From JAAELZ01 sp965223465 (GTDB taxonomy: Bacteria > Pseudomonadota > Gammaproteobacteria > Arenicellales > Poriferihabitantaceae): 64,000 bases of DNA. The number at the start of each line of letters is the position of its first letter. The stretch's first letter is position 1. The notes under the pieces were generated by a model. It was not told the DNA's origin, did no database searches, and was given only the letters and a program-made list of their open reading frames with translations. Shown here one piece after another: positions 53,123 through 62,439 of the stretch. Location of the stretch: NCBI GenBank assembly GCA_965223465.1, contig OZ245025.1:1550001-1614000 (forward strand). Direction: 5' to 3'. Made by a program: the position numbers and the translations under genes.

Positions 53123-53677
53123 ATGTCTATGCTGAACCATAACCTACAAACCGGCCGAATTGAAGAAGCGATCTGGCACCCTTCCCCAAATTACGATACG
53201 CGACCTCATCCACAATTTGTAAATGCCTTGATCATTCACGCGATTAGCTTACCGCCGGGTCAATATGGCGGTCAGCACGTCGAAGATTTTTTCTGTAACA
53301 AGCTTGAGCACCGGCACCATCCGTATTTCGAAAGCATCGCTCAAATGAAAGTGTCAAGCCACTTTTATATTAAACGAGACGGTCAACTCGTCCAGTTTGT
53401 CGCCACCCACGCGCGTGCCTGGCATGCAGGAGATTCAAACTTGTATGGGCTGAATGTGGTAAATGACTTTGCGATTGGTATCGAGTTAGCAGGATGCGAC
53501 GAGCAACCTTTTTGTGAGGCCCAATATGACCGCCTGATCGCGCTGAGTAAATGCTTGCTAAATGTCTATCCAGCAATTCGCATGGATCGAATCGTTGGAC
53601 ATAGCAAAATAGCACCCGTGCGTAAAACTGACCCCGGCCCGTTTTTTGACTGGCAACGATACAAAAGCGAACTGTAG
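53123..53677 (+). CDS. ampD: 1,6-anhydro-N-acetylmuramyl-L-alanine amidase
   Basis: A cytosolic zinc amidase that cleaves recycled anhydromuropeptides. The 184 residues have zinc ligands H39 (IIHAISLP), H160 and D170 (VGHSKIAPVRKTDPGP) and catalytic E121 (IGIELAGC), in the spacing of AmpD. The 264-base region before it (52858-53122) shows no gene and no clear motif. Confidence 0.95.
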   Translation: MSMLNHNLQTGRIEEAIWHPSPNYDTRPHPQFVNALIIHAISLPPGQYGGQHVEDFFCNKLEHRHHPYFESIAQMKVSSHFYIKRDGQLVQFVATHARAWHAGDSNLYGLNVVNDFAIGIELAGCDEQPFCEAQYDRLIALSKCLLNVYPAIRMDRIVGHSKIAPVRKTDPGPFFDWQRYKSEL

Positions 53678-53706
53678 CGCACCTTTCTTCCTATTGCCCC
53701 AGTCAC

Positions 53707-53730
53707 AAAAAAAGGCGCATTCAGCGCCTT
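53707..53730 (-). terminator. Rho-independent terminator of the ribosomal protein operon
   Basis: On the - strand, arms AAGGCGC and GCGCCTT pair around a 5-base loop and are followed by seven T residues (53713-53707). It lies 54 bases after the rplQ stop and closes the alpha operon; the + strand reading has no comparable T run after it. Confidence 0.95.
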
Positions 53731-53783
53731 ATATTCTTGGGCTTGAATACATATTCTCCCAAGCCTTAATATAGAAAATCTAA

Positions 53784-54203
53784 TTATTCCTCAATCTCTT
53801 CGAAGTCTTCTTCGTCATCCAGGTCAAGGCCTTTGGCTGCCACAATGTCACGATCAACCAACTGAATATAAGCCATTGGCGCATTATCACTAACCCGATA
53901 TCCACATTTTAGAATGCGCGTATATCCACCAGGACGATCTGCGAAATGGGGCCCAAGCTCGTCAAATAATTTACTGACCATTTCTCGATCGCGCAAACGT
54001 GCAAACGCCAAGCGGCGATTAGCAACACTCGCCTTTTTACCCAAGGTAATCAGCGGTTCAACTACTTTACGTAGCTCTTTCGCTTTGGGTAGAGTCGTTT
54101 TGATTTGCTCATGGCGCAGCAATGAGGCTGCCATATTTTTGAACATCGCTTTGCGATGCGAGGCATTTCGATTCAGTTGTCGACCAGAATGACGATGACG
54201 CAT
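53784..54203 (-). CDS. rplQ: 50S ribosomal protein L17
   Basis: 139 residues; starts MRHRHSGRQLNRNASHR, the universal L17 N-terminus. An acidic tail (DLDDEEDFEEIEE) extends the usual 127-residue form. It is the last gene of the alpha operon, 16 bases after rpoA and just before the terminator. Confidence 0.97.
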   Translation of the reverse strand: MRHRHSGRQLNRNASHRKAMFKNMAASLLRHEQIKTTLPKAKELRKVVEPLITLGKKASVANRRLAFARLRDREMVSKLFDELGPHFADRPGGYTRILKCGYRVSDNAPMAYIQLVDRDIVAAKGLDLDDEEDFEEIEE

Positions 54204-54219
54204 TTTTTAAACCTGTTTA

Positions 54220-55203
54220 TTAGCTTGTAACAATAGACGACGGTGGCCAATTTTCCAACTTGGTCCCTAAGGTAAAGCCACGCTCAGCAAGCACGTCTTT
54301 TATTTCAGTCAATGATTTTTTACCTAGATTGGGTGTCTTGAGTAAATCTGTTTCCGTACGTTGAACTAAATCTCCTACATAATAAATATTTTCCGCTTTC
54401 AAGCAATTGGCTGAGCGAACGGTCAATTCCAGATCATCCACCGGATTTAACAAGCCTGGATCAATTTCTGGTTCAATTTCTTCTGGCGCTTGAATGGTAG
54501 ACTCTTCCAGATTTACAAAGGTTTCAATTTGCTCGTGTAAAACGGTCGCCGCTCGCGTGATCGCATCTTCAGGATCAACCGTTCCGTTGGTTTGCATATT
54601 GATAATCAAACGATCCAGGTCGGTGCGCTGTTCTACACGCGCGTCCTCTACATTGTATGCTACCCGTCCGATGGGGCTGTAAATTGCATCCAGATGCATT
54701 ACCCCAACTTCCTCTGATTCTTCCTCAGATTTACGCGCAACCGCCGTTTCATAACCGCGACCTTGGCGAACCGTAAGCGTCATATCCAAGCTACCTTCCT
54801 TAGAGATGGTCGCAATAAAATGATTGGGATCGATAATTTCAGCGTCATGTTCGGTTTCGATATCAGCAGCCGTTACCGTACATGGGCCTTTTTTCTTAAT
54901 TTTGAGTTCTGCTTCACTACGATCGTTCAACCGAACGGGTAAATCCTTAAGATTGAGCAAAATATCGATGACGTCTTCTTGTACCCCCTTGATGGTGGAA
55001 TATTCATGTAATACACCATCTATTTTTACCGATACAACAGCGGCACCAGGAATTGACGACATCAGTATACGTCGCATAGCATTACCCAGAGTATGGCCAA
55101 ATCCGCGCTCTAAGGGCTCAATAACAACGCGACACTCGTTGTTGTCGTTTTTCACCTCGACAACGCGGGGTCTCAAGAATTCAAGCGAAGCAGTATCTTG
55201 CAT
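54220..55203 (-). CDS. rpoA: RNA polymerase alpha subunit
   Basis: 327 residues. The N-terminal dimerisation domain (FLRPRVVEVKNDNNECRVVI, FGHTLGNAMRRILMSSIPG) is followed by a flexible linker near residues 235-250 and a C-terminal DNA-binding domain with the R-containing TVRSANCLKAENI and TPNLGKKSLTEIKD. This domain contacts UP elements and activators such as FNR. Confidence 0.98.
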   Translation of the reverse strand: MQDTASLEFLRPRVVEVKNDNNECRVVIEPLERGFGHTLGNAMRRILMSSIPGAAVVSVKIDGVLHEYSTIKGVQEDVIDILLNLKDLPVRLNDRSEAELKIKKKGPCTVTAADIETEHDAEIIDPNHFIATISKEGSLDMTLTVRQGRGYETAVARKSEEESEEVGVMHLDAIYSPIGRVAYNVEDARVEQRTDLDRLIINMQTNGTVDPEDAITRAATVLHEQIETFVNLEESTIQAPEEIEPEIDPGLLNPVDDLELTVRSANCLKAENIYYVGDLVQRTETDLLKTPNLGKKSLTEIKDVLAERGFTLGTKLENWPPSSIVTS

Positions 55204-55236
55204 GATTAAACCTGTATTAAAATGTTGGCAGAAAAA

Positions 55237-55860
55237 TTACTTGGAGTACAACGCGACAACAAGTGCTTCTTCGATATCCGGTGGTAGTTGATCTCGTTCG
55301 GGGGCGGCTTTGTAAGTTCCTTGGACTTTCGATACATTCACATCGACCCAATCAACAATACCAATTTGTTCAGCGAGCTCAAGTGCGGCGGTCACACGCA
55401 GCTGCTTTTTGCTTTTCTCGCGCACTTCTACAACATCACCCGGTTGCACCTGATAAGAGGGGATATTAACCACTGTACCATTGACCATGATGCTCTTATG
55501 GCTTACTAGCTGGCGCGATTCAGCGCGGGTTACACCAAAGCCCATTCGGTACACAACGTTATCCAGACGTGCTTCGAGTAATTGCAATAAATTTACCCCG
55601 GTAGAACCTTTCATTCCAGCGGCTTTTTTGTAATAACCCAAAAATTGCTTTTCCATAATGCCGTACATGCGACGCAGCTTTTGTTTCTCGCGTAGCTGGG
55701 TACCATAAACAGTCTCACGTGGTCTGCGCGCGCCTGCTGATGCGCCCGGCGCTCGATCAAACTTGCATTTTGATTCTATGGACCGCGCAGGGCTTTTTAG
55801 GAATAAATCTGTGCCTTCACGGCGCGCCAGTTTACATTTAGGACCAATATATCTTGCCAT
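55237..55860 (-). CDS. rpsD: 30S ribosomal protein S4
   Basis: 207 residues; MARYIGPKCKLARREGTDL, and the S4 RNA-binding domain (LDNVVYRMGFGVTRAESRQL). It nucleates 30S assembly and in the alpha operon also autoregulates translation. Zinc-free type. Confidence 0.97.
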   Translation of the reverse strand: MARYIGPKCKLARREGTDLFLKSPARSIESKCKFDRAPGASAGARRPRETVYGTQLREKQKLRRMYGIMEKQFLGYYKKAAGMKGSTGVNLLQLLEARLDNVVYRMGFGVTRAESRQLVSHKSIMVNGTVVNIPSYQVQPGDVVEVREKSKKQLRVTAALELAEQIGIVDWVDVNVSKVQGTYKAAPERDQLPPDIEEALVVALYSK

Positions 55861-55875
55861 CTCTTATAACCTCTT

Positions 55876-56253
55876 CTAAACGCGGCGGCGCTTGGATGGA
55901 CGGCAGCCGTTATGCGGCAGTGGTGTCACATCAATTAAATTTTGGATCTCAAAACCCGCCGCCTGTAGTGCGCGCGTTGCTGATTCACGACCAGGCCCCG
56001 GCCCATTAAATAAAACGTCTAATATCTTCACGCCAAATTGCTTGGCCTTTTCACCACACTGCTCAGCCGCAACCTGCGCTGCAAAAGGTGTGCTTTTACG
56101 CGAGCCTTTAAACCCGGCATGGCCTGCTGAAGACCAACATAAGGTATTCCCATGACGATCACTGATCGTAATAATAGTGTTATTGAAAGTCGCGTGTATA
56201 TGCGCCACCCCTTCGTTAACGGTCTTTTTTGCCTTGCCGCTCGTTTGTGCCAT
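55876..56253 (-). CDS. rpsK: 30S ribosomal protein S11
   Basis: 125 residues with THATFNNTIITISDRHGNTL-like core (AHIHATFNNTIITI) and GRESATRALQAAGF; basic C-terminal HNGCRPSKRRRV. It is part of the 30S platform. Confidence 0.97.
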   Translation of the reverse strand: MAQTSGKAKKTVNEGVAHIHATFNNTIITISDRHGNTLCWSSAGHAGFKGSRKSTPFAAQVAAEQCGEKAKQFGVKILDVLFNGPGPGRESATRALQAAGFEIQNLIDVTPLPHNGCRPSKRRRV

Positions 56254-56265
56254 GATGAAATTACC

Positions 56266-56622
56266 TTATTTTTTAATCGGACGGCGTGGACCTTTGCGGG
56301 TACGCGCATTGGTTTTGGTCCGCTGACCGCGCAAGGGTAAACCTCGTCGATGCCGAATACCACGATAGCTCGCCATATCCATTAACCGCTTTATGTTCAT
56401 CGAAGTTTCACGTCGAAGATCACCTTCAACCGTCAATTCACTAACTTTCTGTCGCAGTAATTCCGCCTGTTCTTCAGACAAATCCTGAACTTTGGTTTCT
56501 CGTGCAACACCCGCTGCGTCACAAAGACGTTGCGCGGTTGGTCGTCCAATACCATAGATATGGGTTAAGCCAATTTCTACGTGCTTATAACCGGGTAAAT
56601 TGATGCCTGCAATACGTGCCAC
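56266..56622 (-). CDS. rpsM: 30S ribosomal protein S13
   Basis: 118 residues; starts MARIAGINLPGYKHVEIGLT, and has the conserved helix-hairpin YGIGRPTAQRLC and a basic tail for intersubunit bridges (RGQRTKTNARTRKGPRRP). First gene of the alpha operon after rpmJ. Confidence 0.97.
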   Translation of the reverse strand: MARIAGINLPGYKHVEIGLTHIYGIGRPTAQRLCDAAGVARETKVQDLSEEQAELLRQKVSELTVEGDLRRETSMNIKRLMDMASYRGIRHRRGLPLRGQRTKTNARTRKGPRRPIKK

Positions 56623-56752
56623 TTAATTACTCTTCTTTAAATATTAAGCCAAATTTTTGACTATAAGATCGCCCACCGATAAAGGGCGCGCGATGTTACC
56701 AAAAAACCGATCTGTGGACAATACTGCCGACTCGATATTCTTGGAATAACGT

Positions 56753-56866
56753 TCACCCTTGTCGCTGCTTGTGTTTTGGGTCTTTACAAATAACGCGAAC
56801 CACGCCATTGCGTTTGACCACTTTACAATTTCGACAAATCTTTTTAACTGATGCTCTTACTTTCAT
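56753..56866 (-). CDS. rpmJ: 50S ribosomal protein L36 (zinc-ribbon form)
   Basis: 37 residues, not in most ORF lists because it is so short. It has the L36 start MKVRASVKKICRNCK, three cysteines (C11, C14, C27) and H32, so it is the zinc-binding (C+) paralogue. It lies between secY and rpsM, its usual position. Confidence 0.95.
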   Translation of the reverse strand: MKVRASVKKICRNCKVVKRNGVVRVICKDPKHKQRQG

Positions 56867-56881
56867 TAGAAAACTCCGACC

Positions 56882-58234
56882 CTAACGAGGCATACCTGCG
56901 CCACCAATGACGCTCGATTTCTTTAAAATACTGTCGTATTGCCGCGACATTAAATGTGACTGGACCTGATTAATAAAATCCATCAACACAACAACAATAA
57001 TCAATAGCGATGTCCCACCAAAATAAAAGGGCACGCTGTATTTAACGATTAAAAACTCGGGAATCAAACAAACAAAGGTGATGTACATTGCGCCAATCAG
57101 CGTCAAGCGTGTCACCACCCCGTCAATATAATTAGTGGTTTGCGCACCCGGGCGAATACCGGGGACAAACGCACCGCCCTGCTTCAAATTATCCGCAATT
57201 TCCTTCGGATTGAAGATCAAAGCGGTATAGAAAAAGCAAAAGAAGATGATCATGCCTGCGTAAAGCAAGGTATACACCGGTTCACCAGGTTGCAGGGTAG
57301 TAGAAATATTGCGCAACCATCCCATACCCTCACTACTCTGACTCAACCAGCTTCCTAGACTCGCCGGAAACAATATGATACTGGATGCAAAAATCGGGGG
57401 AATAACACCGGCCATGTTGAGTTTTAATGGCAAAAAGCTTTGTTGTGCCTGCACCATCTTTCGGCCTTGCATTCGTTTGGCGTAATGGATCGGTATGCGT
57501 CGTTGCGCACGCTCAACAAAAACCACAAAGTAGGTAATCGCCAATACACCAATAAACAACAACAACACGAAAATGTACGAAAACTGCCCATTTCTGGCCA
57601 GCTCAATGGTGCCACCTATTGCCGCAGGCAACCCAGATACAATGGAGGCGAAAATAATAAATGAAATACCATTGCCGATTCCGCGTTCGGTGATCTGCTC
57701 ACCCAACCAAACCAAAAACATGGTACCACTAACCAAGGTCGCGACCATGATTACTTTAAACCCGATGCCTGGTATCATGACCACTGCCTGTCCATTCACC
57801 TGCTGTGATTCCACCGCAACTGAAATTCCCAGCGCCTGAAAAGTCGCTAACACGGCAGTGAAATAGCGCGTGTACTGCGTGATTTTCCGACGCCCCGCTT
57901 CGCCTTCTTTTTTCAATTGCTCAAAATAAGGGATCACCGCTGTCATCATCTGAATAATGATGGAAGCCGAGATATAAGGCATGACACCGAGCGCAAATAT
58001 GGACAGGCGGCTGAGTGCGCCACCCGAGAACATGTTGAACATATCTAAAATTGAGCCACGCATGGACTCGAACATGGCCGCAAGTGCGACAGGGTCAACC
58101 CCCGGTACAGGCAAGTGCGTGCCCAAACGATAAACCACAATCGCCCCGACTAAAAATCCAATACGCTGCCATAGGTCGCCCAGGCCACCCATCCCGGTAG
58201 TATTGGCTGATTTTTTTGCGCCTCTTTTTGCCAT
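56882..58234 (-). CDS. secY: Protein translocase subunit SecY
   Basis: 450 residues with ten membrane segments. It forms the translocation pore with SecE and SecG. FLVGAIVVYRLGTHLPVPG lies at the first helix, the plug region follows (SILDMFNMFSGGALSRLSIF), and the cytosolic loops are VVFVERAQRRIPIHYAKRMQ and PKEIADNLKQGGAFVPGIRP. Confidence 0.98.
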   Translation of the reverse strand: MAKRGAKKSANTTGMGGLGDLWQRIGFLVGAIVVYRLGTHLPVPGVDPVALAAMFESMRGSILDMFNMFSGGALSRLSIFALGVMPYISASIIIQMMTAVIPYFEQLKKEGEAGRRKITQYTRYFTAVLATFQALGISVAVESQQVNGQAVVMIPGIGFKVIMVATLVSGTMFLVWLGEQITERGIGNGISFIIFASIVSGLPAAIGGTIELARNGQFSYIFVLLLFIGVLAITYFVVFVERAQRRIPIHYAKRMQGRKMVQAQQSFLPLKLNMAGVIPPIFASSIILFPASLGSWLSQSSEGMGWLRNISTTLQPGEPVYTLLYAGMIIFFCFFYTALIFNPKEIADNLKQGGAFVPGIRPGAQTTNYIDGVVTRLTLIGAMYITFVCLIPEFLIVKYSVPFYFGGTSLLIIVVVLMDFINQVQSHLMSRQYDSILKKSSVIGGAGMPR

Positions 58235-58248
58235 GACCTGCTTGGGCT

Positions 58249-58683
58249 TTACGCCTCTACGGAGCCTCCTGCTTTTTCAATGGCCTCACGCGCGCCCTTG
58301 GTAGCAGCAATACCCTTTAACTTGACCGCTTTGCTGACCTCGCCTGACAAAATCACTTTTGCCTTCTTAGCCGCCTGGGTAACCACGCTGGCCGCCTTGA
58401 GCACGTCTAAATCAATTACATCTGCTTCAATCTTATTCAGTTCGTTTAAGCGAATCTCCACGCTGTGGGTATTTACGCGCGCATTGAACCCACGCTTGGG
58501 TAAACGACGCTGCAAAGGCATTTGACCGCCTTCAAAACCGACCTTATGATAGCCACCACTGCGTGATTTTTGGCCTTTCATACCGCGGCCACCCGTCTTT
58601 CCAACACCCGAGCCTGCACCACGCCCAACGCGTTTCGCTGCAGGACGGGAGTGATCCGCTGATTTCAATTTATTCAAACGCAT
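58249..58683 (-). CDS. rplO: 50S ribosomal protein L15
   Basis: 144 residues, Gly/Arg/Lys-rich N-terminus (KRVGRGAGSGVGKTGGRGMK) and GGQMPLQRRLPKRGF. It is a late-assembly protein directly before secY. Confidence 0.97.
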   Translation of the reverse strand: MRLNKLKSADHSRPAAKRVGRGAGSGVGKTGGRGMKGQKSRSGGYHKVGFEGGQMPLQRRLPKRGFNARVNTHSVEIRLNELNKIEADVIDLDVLKAASVVTQAAKKAKVILSGEVSKAVKLKGIAATKGAREAIEKAGGSVEA

Positions 58684-58695
58684 ATCTATTCTCTA

Positions 58696-58884
58696 TTAAG
58701 CTTCTTCGCATTCGAGCATGTAAGAAATTTTGTTTATCATGCCCCGATTCTCAGGCGTATCCATCACTTCTACTGTGTGATGCATTCTGCGTAAGCCCAA
58801 CCCACGCGCGCAAGCTTGGTGTTTCGCCAAACGACCATTCAGGCTACGAACCAGTTTAACGCGTACTTTTTTCGTTTTTGCCAT
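58696..58884 (-). CDS. rpmD: 50S ribosomal protein L30
   Basis: 62 residues; KKVRVKLVRSLNGRLAKHQA and LGLRRMHHTVEVMDTPENRG are standard L30 sequence. It is located between rpsE and rplO as usual. Confidence 0.96.
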   Translation of the reverse strand: MAKTKKVRVKLVRSLNGRLAKHQACARGLGLRRMHHTVEVMDTPENRGMINKISYMLECEEA

Positions 58885-58896
58885 GCTAAATCTCTC

Positions 58897-59406
58897 TTAC
58901 AAATCTTCTACGCTAATACCGCGTTTTGCCGCGATTTGGTCGGGGCTCCGCATATTTTTTAATGCATCCAAAGTAGCACGTGTTACATTCACCGGGTTCG
59001 TCGTACCAATGACTTTTGCCAATACATTCTCAACCCCAACTGCTTCGAATACCGCACGCATGGTGCCACCAGCGATGATCCCAGTACCTTCCGAAGCAGG
59101 TCGAATAACGACTTGAGCAGAACCATGCCGTCCGATCACTGGGTATTGCAAAGTATCGCCATTAAGCTTTACTTTGAACATACTTTGACGCGCATTTTCC
59201 ATCGCTTTTTGTACTGCATTAGGGACTTCACGCGCGTTACCACGGCCCATACCCACGCGCCCATTTCCATCTCCCACTACTGTTAATGCGGAGAATCCAA
59301 AAACGCGACCACCTTTAACCACTTTCGCCACTCGGCGAATATTGATTAAATGCTCATTAAATTCCTGTTCGGTATTATCGCGATTCTGCTTTTGTTGCTT
59401 CGCCAT
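58897..59406 (-). CDS. rpsE: 30S ribosomal protein S5
   Basis: 169 residues; double-stranded RNA-binding-like fold with VVKGGRVFGFSALTVVGDGN and GRVGMGRGNAREVPNAVQKA, then GTGIIAGGTMRAVFEAVGV. It is involved in accuracy of decoding. Confidence 0.97.
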   Translation of the reverse strand: MAKQQKQNRDNTEQEFNEHLINIRRVAKVVKGGRVFGFSALTVVGDGNGRVGMGRGNAREVPNAVQKAMENARQSMFKVKLNGDTLQYPVIGRHGSAQVVIRPASEGTGIIAGGTMRAVFEAVGVENVLAKVIGTTNPVNVTRATLDALKNMRSPDQIAAKRGISVEDL

Positions 59407-59444
59407 GATTAATCTTCTCGTAAACTTTTATAAAGGGTAATCGA

Positions 59445-59801
59445 TTAAAACTTTAAACCCGCTTCACGCGCCGCATCCGCAAAGGCAGAAATACGACCAT
59501 GATATTTAAAGCCCGAACGGTCAAACGCAACTGTGTCAACGCCTGCATCATTGGCCCGCTCAGCAATCTTTTTACCAACTGCCTTGGCCGCTTCTGCATT
59601 TCCACCATTTTTAATTTCTTTGCGTACTTCCGGGTCCAAGGTCGAAGCACTGGTGAGTACTTTTGCGCCGTCACTACTCATCACTTGTGCATAGAAATGG
59701 CGTGGCGTACGGTATACGCTTAACCGGGTAACATCTTGTCTACGGATGTTGGCGCGGGTTTTTCTTGCGCGTCGCAACCGTGCTTTTCTTTTGTCGTTCA
59801 T
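59445..59801 (-). CDS. rplR: 50S ribosomal protein L18
   Basis: 118 residues; basic N-terminus and the 5S rRNA-binding core (RLSVYRTPRHFYAQVMSSDG) ending in GYKYHGRISAFADAAREAG-like KYHGRISAFADAAREAGLKF. Confidence 0.97.
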   Translation of the reverse strand: MNDKRKARLRRARKTRANIRRQDVTRLSVYRTPRHFYAQVMSSDGAKVLTSASTLDPEVRKEIKNGGNAEAAKAVGKKIAERANDAGVDTVAFDRSGFKYHGRISAFADAAREAGLKF

Positions 59802-59816
59802 TTGTAAAACCTTGTT

Positions 59817-60347
59817 CTAAGCTTTCTTAGCTTGCTTGCGAGCGACGTACTCATCGACATAACGAATACCTTTGCCCTTATATGGCTCGGGTGGTCGAAA
59901 TGCACGAATATTAGCCGCCGCCTGACCTACTTTCTGCTTGTCTGAGCCCTTGACAATAATTTCTGTCTGGCTAGGCGTTTCTGCTGTCACCCCTTCGGGC
60001 AACTCATAGTTCACATCATGCGAAAAACCTAACTGCAAATTCAGACTTTTGCCTTGTGCTTTTGCGCGATAGCCTACCCCAACGATAGCGAGCTTTTTCT
60101 CAAACCCTTCAGTCACACCAATAACCATATTATTGATTAACGAGCGTGTGGTACCCGACATTGGCCCGAGGTTTTCATTTTCACCAACATCAACGGACAA
60201 CTCGCCCTCTTCATTTTTAAGCTCAATCCCAGGCACTAAGTTTAGTGATAATTCACCTTTTGGGCCTTTGACCTTCACCACGCCATCTTTAGAATTAATC
60301 TCCACGCCAGCAGGAATCGCAATGGGTGCTTTACCTATACGTGACAT
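59817..60347 (-). CDS. rplF: 50S ribosomal protein L6
   Basis: 176 residues from the ATG at 60347 (MSRIGKAPIAIPAGVEI). The longer frame upstream is not L6 sequence. It ends with the conserved PEPYKGKGIRYVDEYVARKQ segment. Confidence 0.97.
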   Translation of the reverse strand: MSRIGKAPIAIPAGVEINSKDGVVKVKGPKGELSLNLVPGIELKNEEGELSVDVGENENLGPMSGTTRSLINNMVIGVTEGFEKKLAIVGVGYRAKAQGKSLNLQLGFSHDVNYELPEGVTAETPSQTEIIVKGSDKQKVGQAAANIRAFRPPEPYKGKGIRYVDEYVARKQAKKA

Positions 60348-60378
60348 AATAAATCCTCTGTTATTTCTATCAATAAAA

Positions 60379-60774
60379 TCAAAATACGGAACAAATAACT
60401 TCGCCGCCCACACCTGCTTCACGCGCGGCTTTATCTGTCATCACCCCTTTGGATGTTGAAATAAGCGCAACACCCAAACCACCATTAACACTCGGTAGCT
60501 TATCTTTATCAGCATAAACGCGCAGCCCAGGTGTGCTGATACGTTTAATAGACTCGATTACTGGCGCACCTTGGAAGTACTTAAGCGTAATCACCAAGGT
60601 TTTAATGGCGCCATCGCCCTTAACTTCATAGTCGCTGATATAACCTTCTTTTTTCAATACTTTAGCAATGGCTACTTTCAATTTGGCACTCGGCATCTGT
60701 ACAGATTGCTTGGCTGCCTTACCCGCATTGCGTAAGCGAGTTAACATATCTGCGATGGGATCTTGCATGCTCAT
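60379..60774 (-). CDS. rpsH: 30S ribosomal protein S8
   Basis: 131 residues; MSMQDPIADMLTRLRNAG and ISTSKGVMTDKAAREAGVGG are typical. S8 binds 16S rRNA and represses spc operon translation in E. coli; the same regulation is likely here. Confidence 0.97.
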   Translation of the reverse strand: MSMQDPIADMLTRLRNAGKAAKQSVQMPSAKLKVAIAKVLKKEGYISDYEVKGDGAIKTLVITLKYFQGAPVIESIKRISTPGLRVYADKDKLPSVNGGLGVALISTSKGVMTDKAAREAGVGGEVICSVF

Positions 60775-60786
60775 ATCATTAACTCC

Positions 60787-61092
60787 TTACCAACTCGCCT
60801 TGGTCACGCCGGGCGCTTCACCCCGCATGGCGATTTCACGCAGTCGATTACGCGATAGGCCAAACTTACGAAAATAACCATGCGGTCGACCAGTCAGTGC
60901 ACATCGATTGCGCTGACGCGATTTGCTCGAATCGCGTGGCAGCTTTTGTAATGCTATCATCGCTTCCCACTTTGTCTCGTAATCAAGACCTTCATCTTTA
61001 CATTGGGCACGCAATTCAGCACGTTTTTGCTCAAACTTTTTTTCTAGTTTTTTACGCTTAATATCGCGTAAAATCATTGACGTTTTTGCCAT
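60787..61092 (-). CDS. rpsN: 30S ribosomal protein S14 (zinc-free form)
   Basis: 101 residues, the long type without zinc-binding cysteines (the short form has CxxC). It has LPRDSSKSRQRNRCALTGRP and FRKFGLSRNRLREIA. Confidence 0.97.
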   Translation of the reverse strand: MAKTSMILRDIKRKKLEKKFEQKRAELRAQCKDEGLDYETKWEAMIALQKLPRDSSKSRQRNRCALTGRPHGYFRKFGLSRNRLREIAMRGEAPGVTKASW

Positions 61093-61097
61093 AAGAC

Positions 61098-61637
61098 CTA
61101 TGCCTTCAAAGGAAAATTAAATGCACTCAGAAGCGCTTTCGCGTGCTCATCTGACTCTGCATTGATCGTAATACACACATCCATTCCCCTGATTGCGTCA
61201 ACTTTATCAAAGTCAATTTCGGGGAATACAATTTGCTCGGAAATACCAAAAGCGTAATTACCACGTCCATCAAAAGATTTCGGGCTTAAGCCACGAAAAT
61301 CTCGAATACGCGGGATCGCGATAGAAATCAGGCGATCCAAAAACTCATACATACGCTCACGGCGTAGAGTAACTTTTGCACCTATCGGCCAACCCTCACG
61401 AATTTTAAAGGCCGCTTCCGACTTGCGCGCATTGCGAATAATGGGTTGCTGCCCACTGATTTTGCGCAAATCATCAGTCGCACTTTCCAGTACTTTCTTA
61501 TTGCCTACCGCTTCGCCCAATCCCATGTTCAGCGTAATCTTTTTAATCTGTGGGATACGCATGGGATTGTCCAAATCCAGCTCTTTTTGGAGCGCGGGAG
61601 CAATCTCGTTTTGGTATTTATCTTGTAATCTAGCCAT
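61098..61637 (-). CDS. rplE: 50S ribosomal protein L5
   Basis: 179 residues; MRIPQIKKITLNMGLGEAVG and LRRERMYEFLDRLISIAIPR, then DFRGLSPKSFDGRGNYAFGI. It binds 5S rRNA. Confidence 0.97.
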   Translation of the reverse strand: MARLQDKYQNEIAPALQKELDLDNPMRIPQIKKITLNMGLGEAVGNKKVLESATDDLRKISGQQPIIRNARKSEAAFKIREGWPIGAKVTLRRERMYEFLDRLISIAIPRIRDFRGLSPKSFDGRGNYAFGISEQIVFPEIDFDKVDAIRGMDVCITINAESDEHAKALLSAFNFPLKA

Positions 61638-61662
61638 GTTGCTAAGTATTTATCTAGTCTGC

Positions 61663-61983
61663 TTAGGTGATATCAACGGTTTCGCCGCTTGATTTGTAAT
61701 AGCGCACTTTCTGGCCATCATCCAGCGTTTTAAATCCAACGCGATCTGCCTTGCCGGTCGCCGGATTGTACAAGCCAATATTGGACAACTGAATCGCCGC
61801 TTCTCGCTCCACGATACCGCCCGTTTCACCCGCTTGTGGGTTACCACGCACGTGCTTTTTAACAATATTGATATCGTTTACCATCGCTTTACCGTTGCCC
61901 AACACTTTTAACACGGTTCCACGTTTGCCCTTGTCTTTACCGGCAAGTACGATAACTTCGTCGCCTTTTTTAATCTTGTTCAT
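61663..61983 (-). CDS. rplX: 50S ribosomal protein L24
   Basis: 106 residues; KOW motif at the start (KKGDEVIVLAGKDKGKRGTV). It is an assembly-initiator protein of the 50S subunit. Confidence 0.97.
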   Translation of the reverse strand: MNKIKKGDEVIVLAGKDKGKRGTVLKVLGNGKAMVNDINIVKKHVRGNPQAGETGGIVEREAAIQLSNIGLYNPATGKADRVGFKTLDDGQKVRYYKSSGETVDIT

Positions 61984-62019
61984 CTGATAATGTCTACTAA
62001 TAATTACACTCGGTGCAAT

Positions 62020-62388
62020 CTATAAAACCTCGGGCGCTAATGAAATAATTCGCATGAAACGTTCTGAACGTAACTCGCGTGTAACCGGGCCAAAAATACG
62101 CGTACCGATTGGCTGTAAATTCGCGTTGAGTAACACGGCAGCGTTTGAATCGAAGCGAATGGTGGAACCATCGCGACGCCGCACGCCTTTTTTGGTCCGC
62201 ACAATCACCGCATCATACACATCGCCCTTCTTCACTTTTGCGTTGGGTAGGGCTTCTTTTATGCTGATCTTGACGATATCGCCAATTCCAGCATAACGTC
62301 GCTTTGAGCCACCCAGCACCTTAATGCACATGACTTCCTTCGCGCCGCTGTTATCGGCCACCTTCATTCTGGATTGCATTTGAATCAT
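62020..62388 (-). CDS. rplN: 50S ribosomal protein L14
   Basis: 122 residues; MIQMQSRMKVADNSGAKEVM and VIVRTKKGVRRRDGSTIRFD. Start of the spc operon order, following rpsQ with a gap of 51 bases. Confidence 0.97.
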   Translation of the reverse strand: MIQMQSRMKVADNSGAKEVMCIKVLGGSKRRYAGIGDIVKISIKEALPNAKVKKGDVYDAVIVRTKKGVRRRDGSTIRFDSNAAVLLNANLQPIGTRIFGPVTRELRSERFMRIISLAPEVL

Positions 62389-62439
62389 TTTATAATCCTC
62401 ACGAATAAACCTGTATCAGGCTACTCTGCAATATTCGAT